Positions 5,806 to 5,876 of a stretch of 5,876 nucleotides of DNA are shown here, piece after piece. The DNA is from Microcaldota archaeon (GTDB taxonomy: Archaea > Micrarchaeota > Micrarchaeia > Micrarchaeales > CABMGC01), in NCBI GenBank assembly GCA_021791075.1, contig JAJYXH010000047.1, positions 1 through 5,876 on the forward strand, in the 5' to 3' direction. A model generated the notes under the pieces. It saw only the letters and a program-made list of their open reading frames with translations, searched no databases and had not been told where the DNA came from. The number at the start of each line of letters is the position of its first letter. Within the stretch, counting starts at the first letter, position 1. A program made the position numbers and the translations under genes.

Positions 5806-5876
5806 CGTCCCGCCCACGCCGCGTGCTGGATCCTCATTCTGTCCCGCGCGCTTCCTTCCTCCTCCCTTATGGTCTT
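5802..5876 (-). CDS. C-terminus of a probable DrrA-type ABC ATPase (partial)
   Basis: The last 24 codons of an upstream minus-strand gene enter from the right edge and end in TGA (5804-5802). The tail includes TIREEEGSARDRMR (residues 2-15 of the visible part), closely resembling the iRdEE..DRMR end of DrrA/daunorubicin-type ABC-2 ATPases after their LEDVFL..TGR segment. None of the ATPase motifs lie inside the window, so identification rests on this tail and on gene order. The four-base ATGA overlap with the permease indicates a tightly coupled two-gene exporter operon. Confidence 0.7.
   Translation of the reverse strand, partial: KTIREEEGSARDRMRIQHAAWAGR

Noticed and set aside
5806..5817. 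GTG at 5817 as the ABC-2 permease start
   Set aside because: It would add four residues (MGGT) inside the upstream ATPase end; the ATGA overlap at 5805 is a much more usual arrangement.

Overview
The window looks like chromosomal DNA from an archaeon. Several intergenic gaps are short and AT-rich with archaeal TATA-like boxes. Two genes (DUF192 and MFS) have GGTGATC-type ribosome sites whose TGAT(C) end lies two bases before the start codon, as expected for pairing with an archaeal 16S 3' end. Isoleucine is often ATA and arginine often AGG. One secreted protein is rich in N-glycosylation sequons. A Thermoplasmatota- or DPANN/Micrarchaeota-like source would fit, but no marker gene here settles the lineage.

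Layout, left to right: (1) a family 2 glycosyltransferase on the minus strand whose C-terminus runs off the left edge; (2) a 58-61 bp divergent promoter gap; (3) a plus-strand pair, an APC-superfamily amino-acid permease followed 7 bp later by a membrane-anchored DUF192 protein; (4) a convergent PadR-family repressor on the minus strand; (5) a 53 bp AT-rich divergent promoter containing a near-perfect palindrome; (6) a plus-strand pair, an NADPH-dependent FMN reductase and a 14-TM DHA2-type MFS exporter; (7) convergent to these, a minus-strand ABC-2 export permease preceded by the last 24 codons of its probable DrrA-type ATPase, overlapping by ATGA.

The most coherent unit is PadR / FMN reductase / DHA2 exporter (2598-5004). 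A small redox-active or aromatic compound could relieve PadR repression, be reduced by the flavoprotein, and be exported by the MFS pump. This is inferred from gene order and family knowledge. The ABC exporter facing it makes the right half of the window an efflux cluster with two different energy sources. The left half concerns amino-acid uptake and the cell surface. Nearly all of the window is coding. I see no RNA genes, mobile elements, CRISPR arrays or long repeats, and no system that is clearly new to science.
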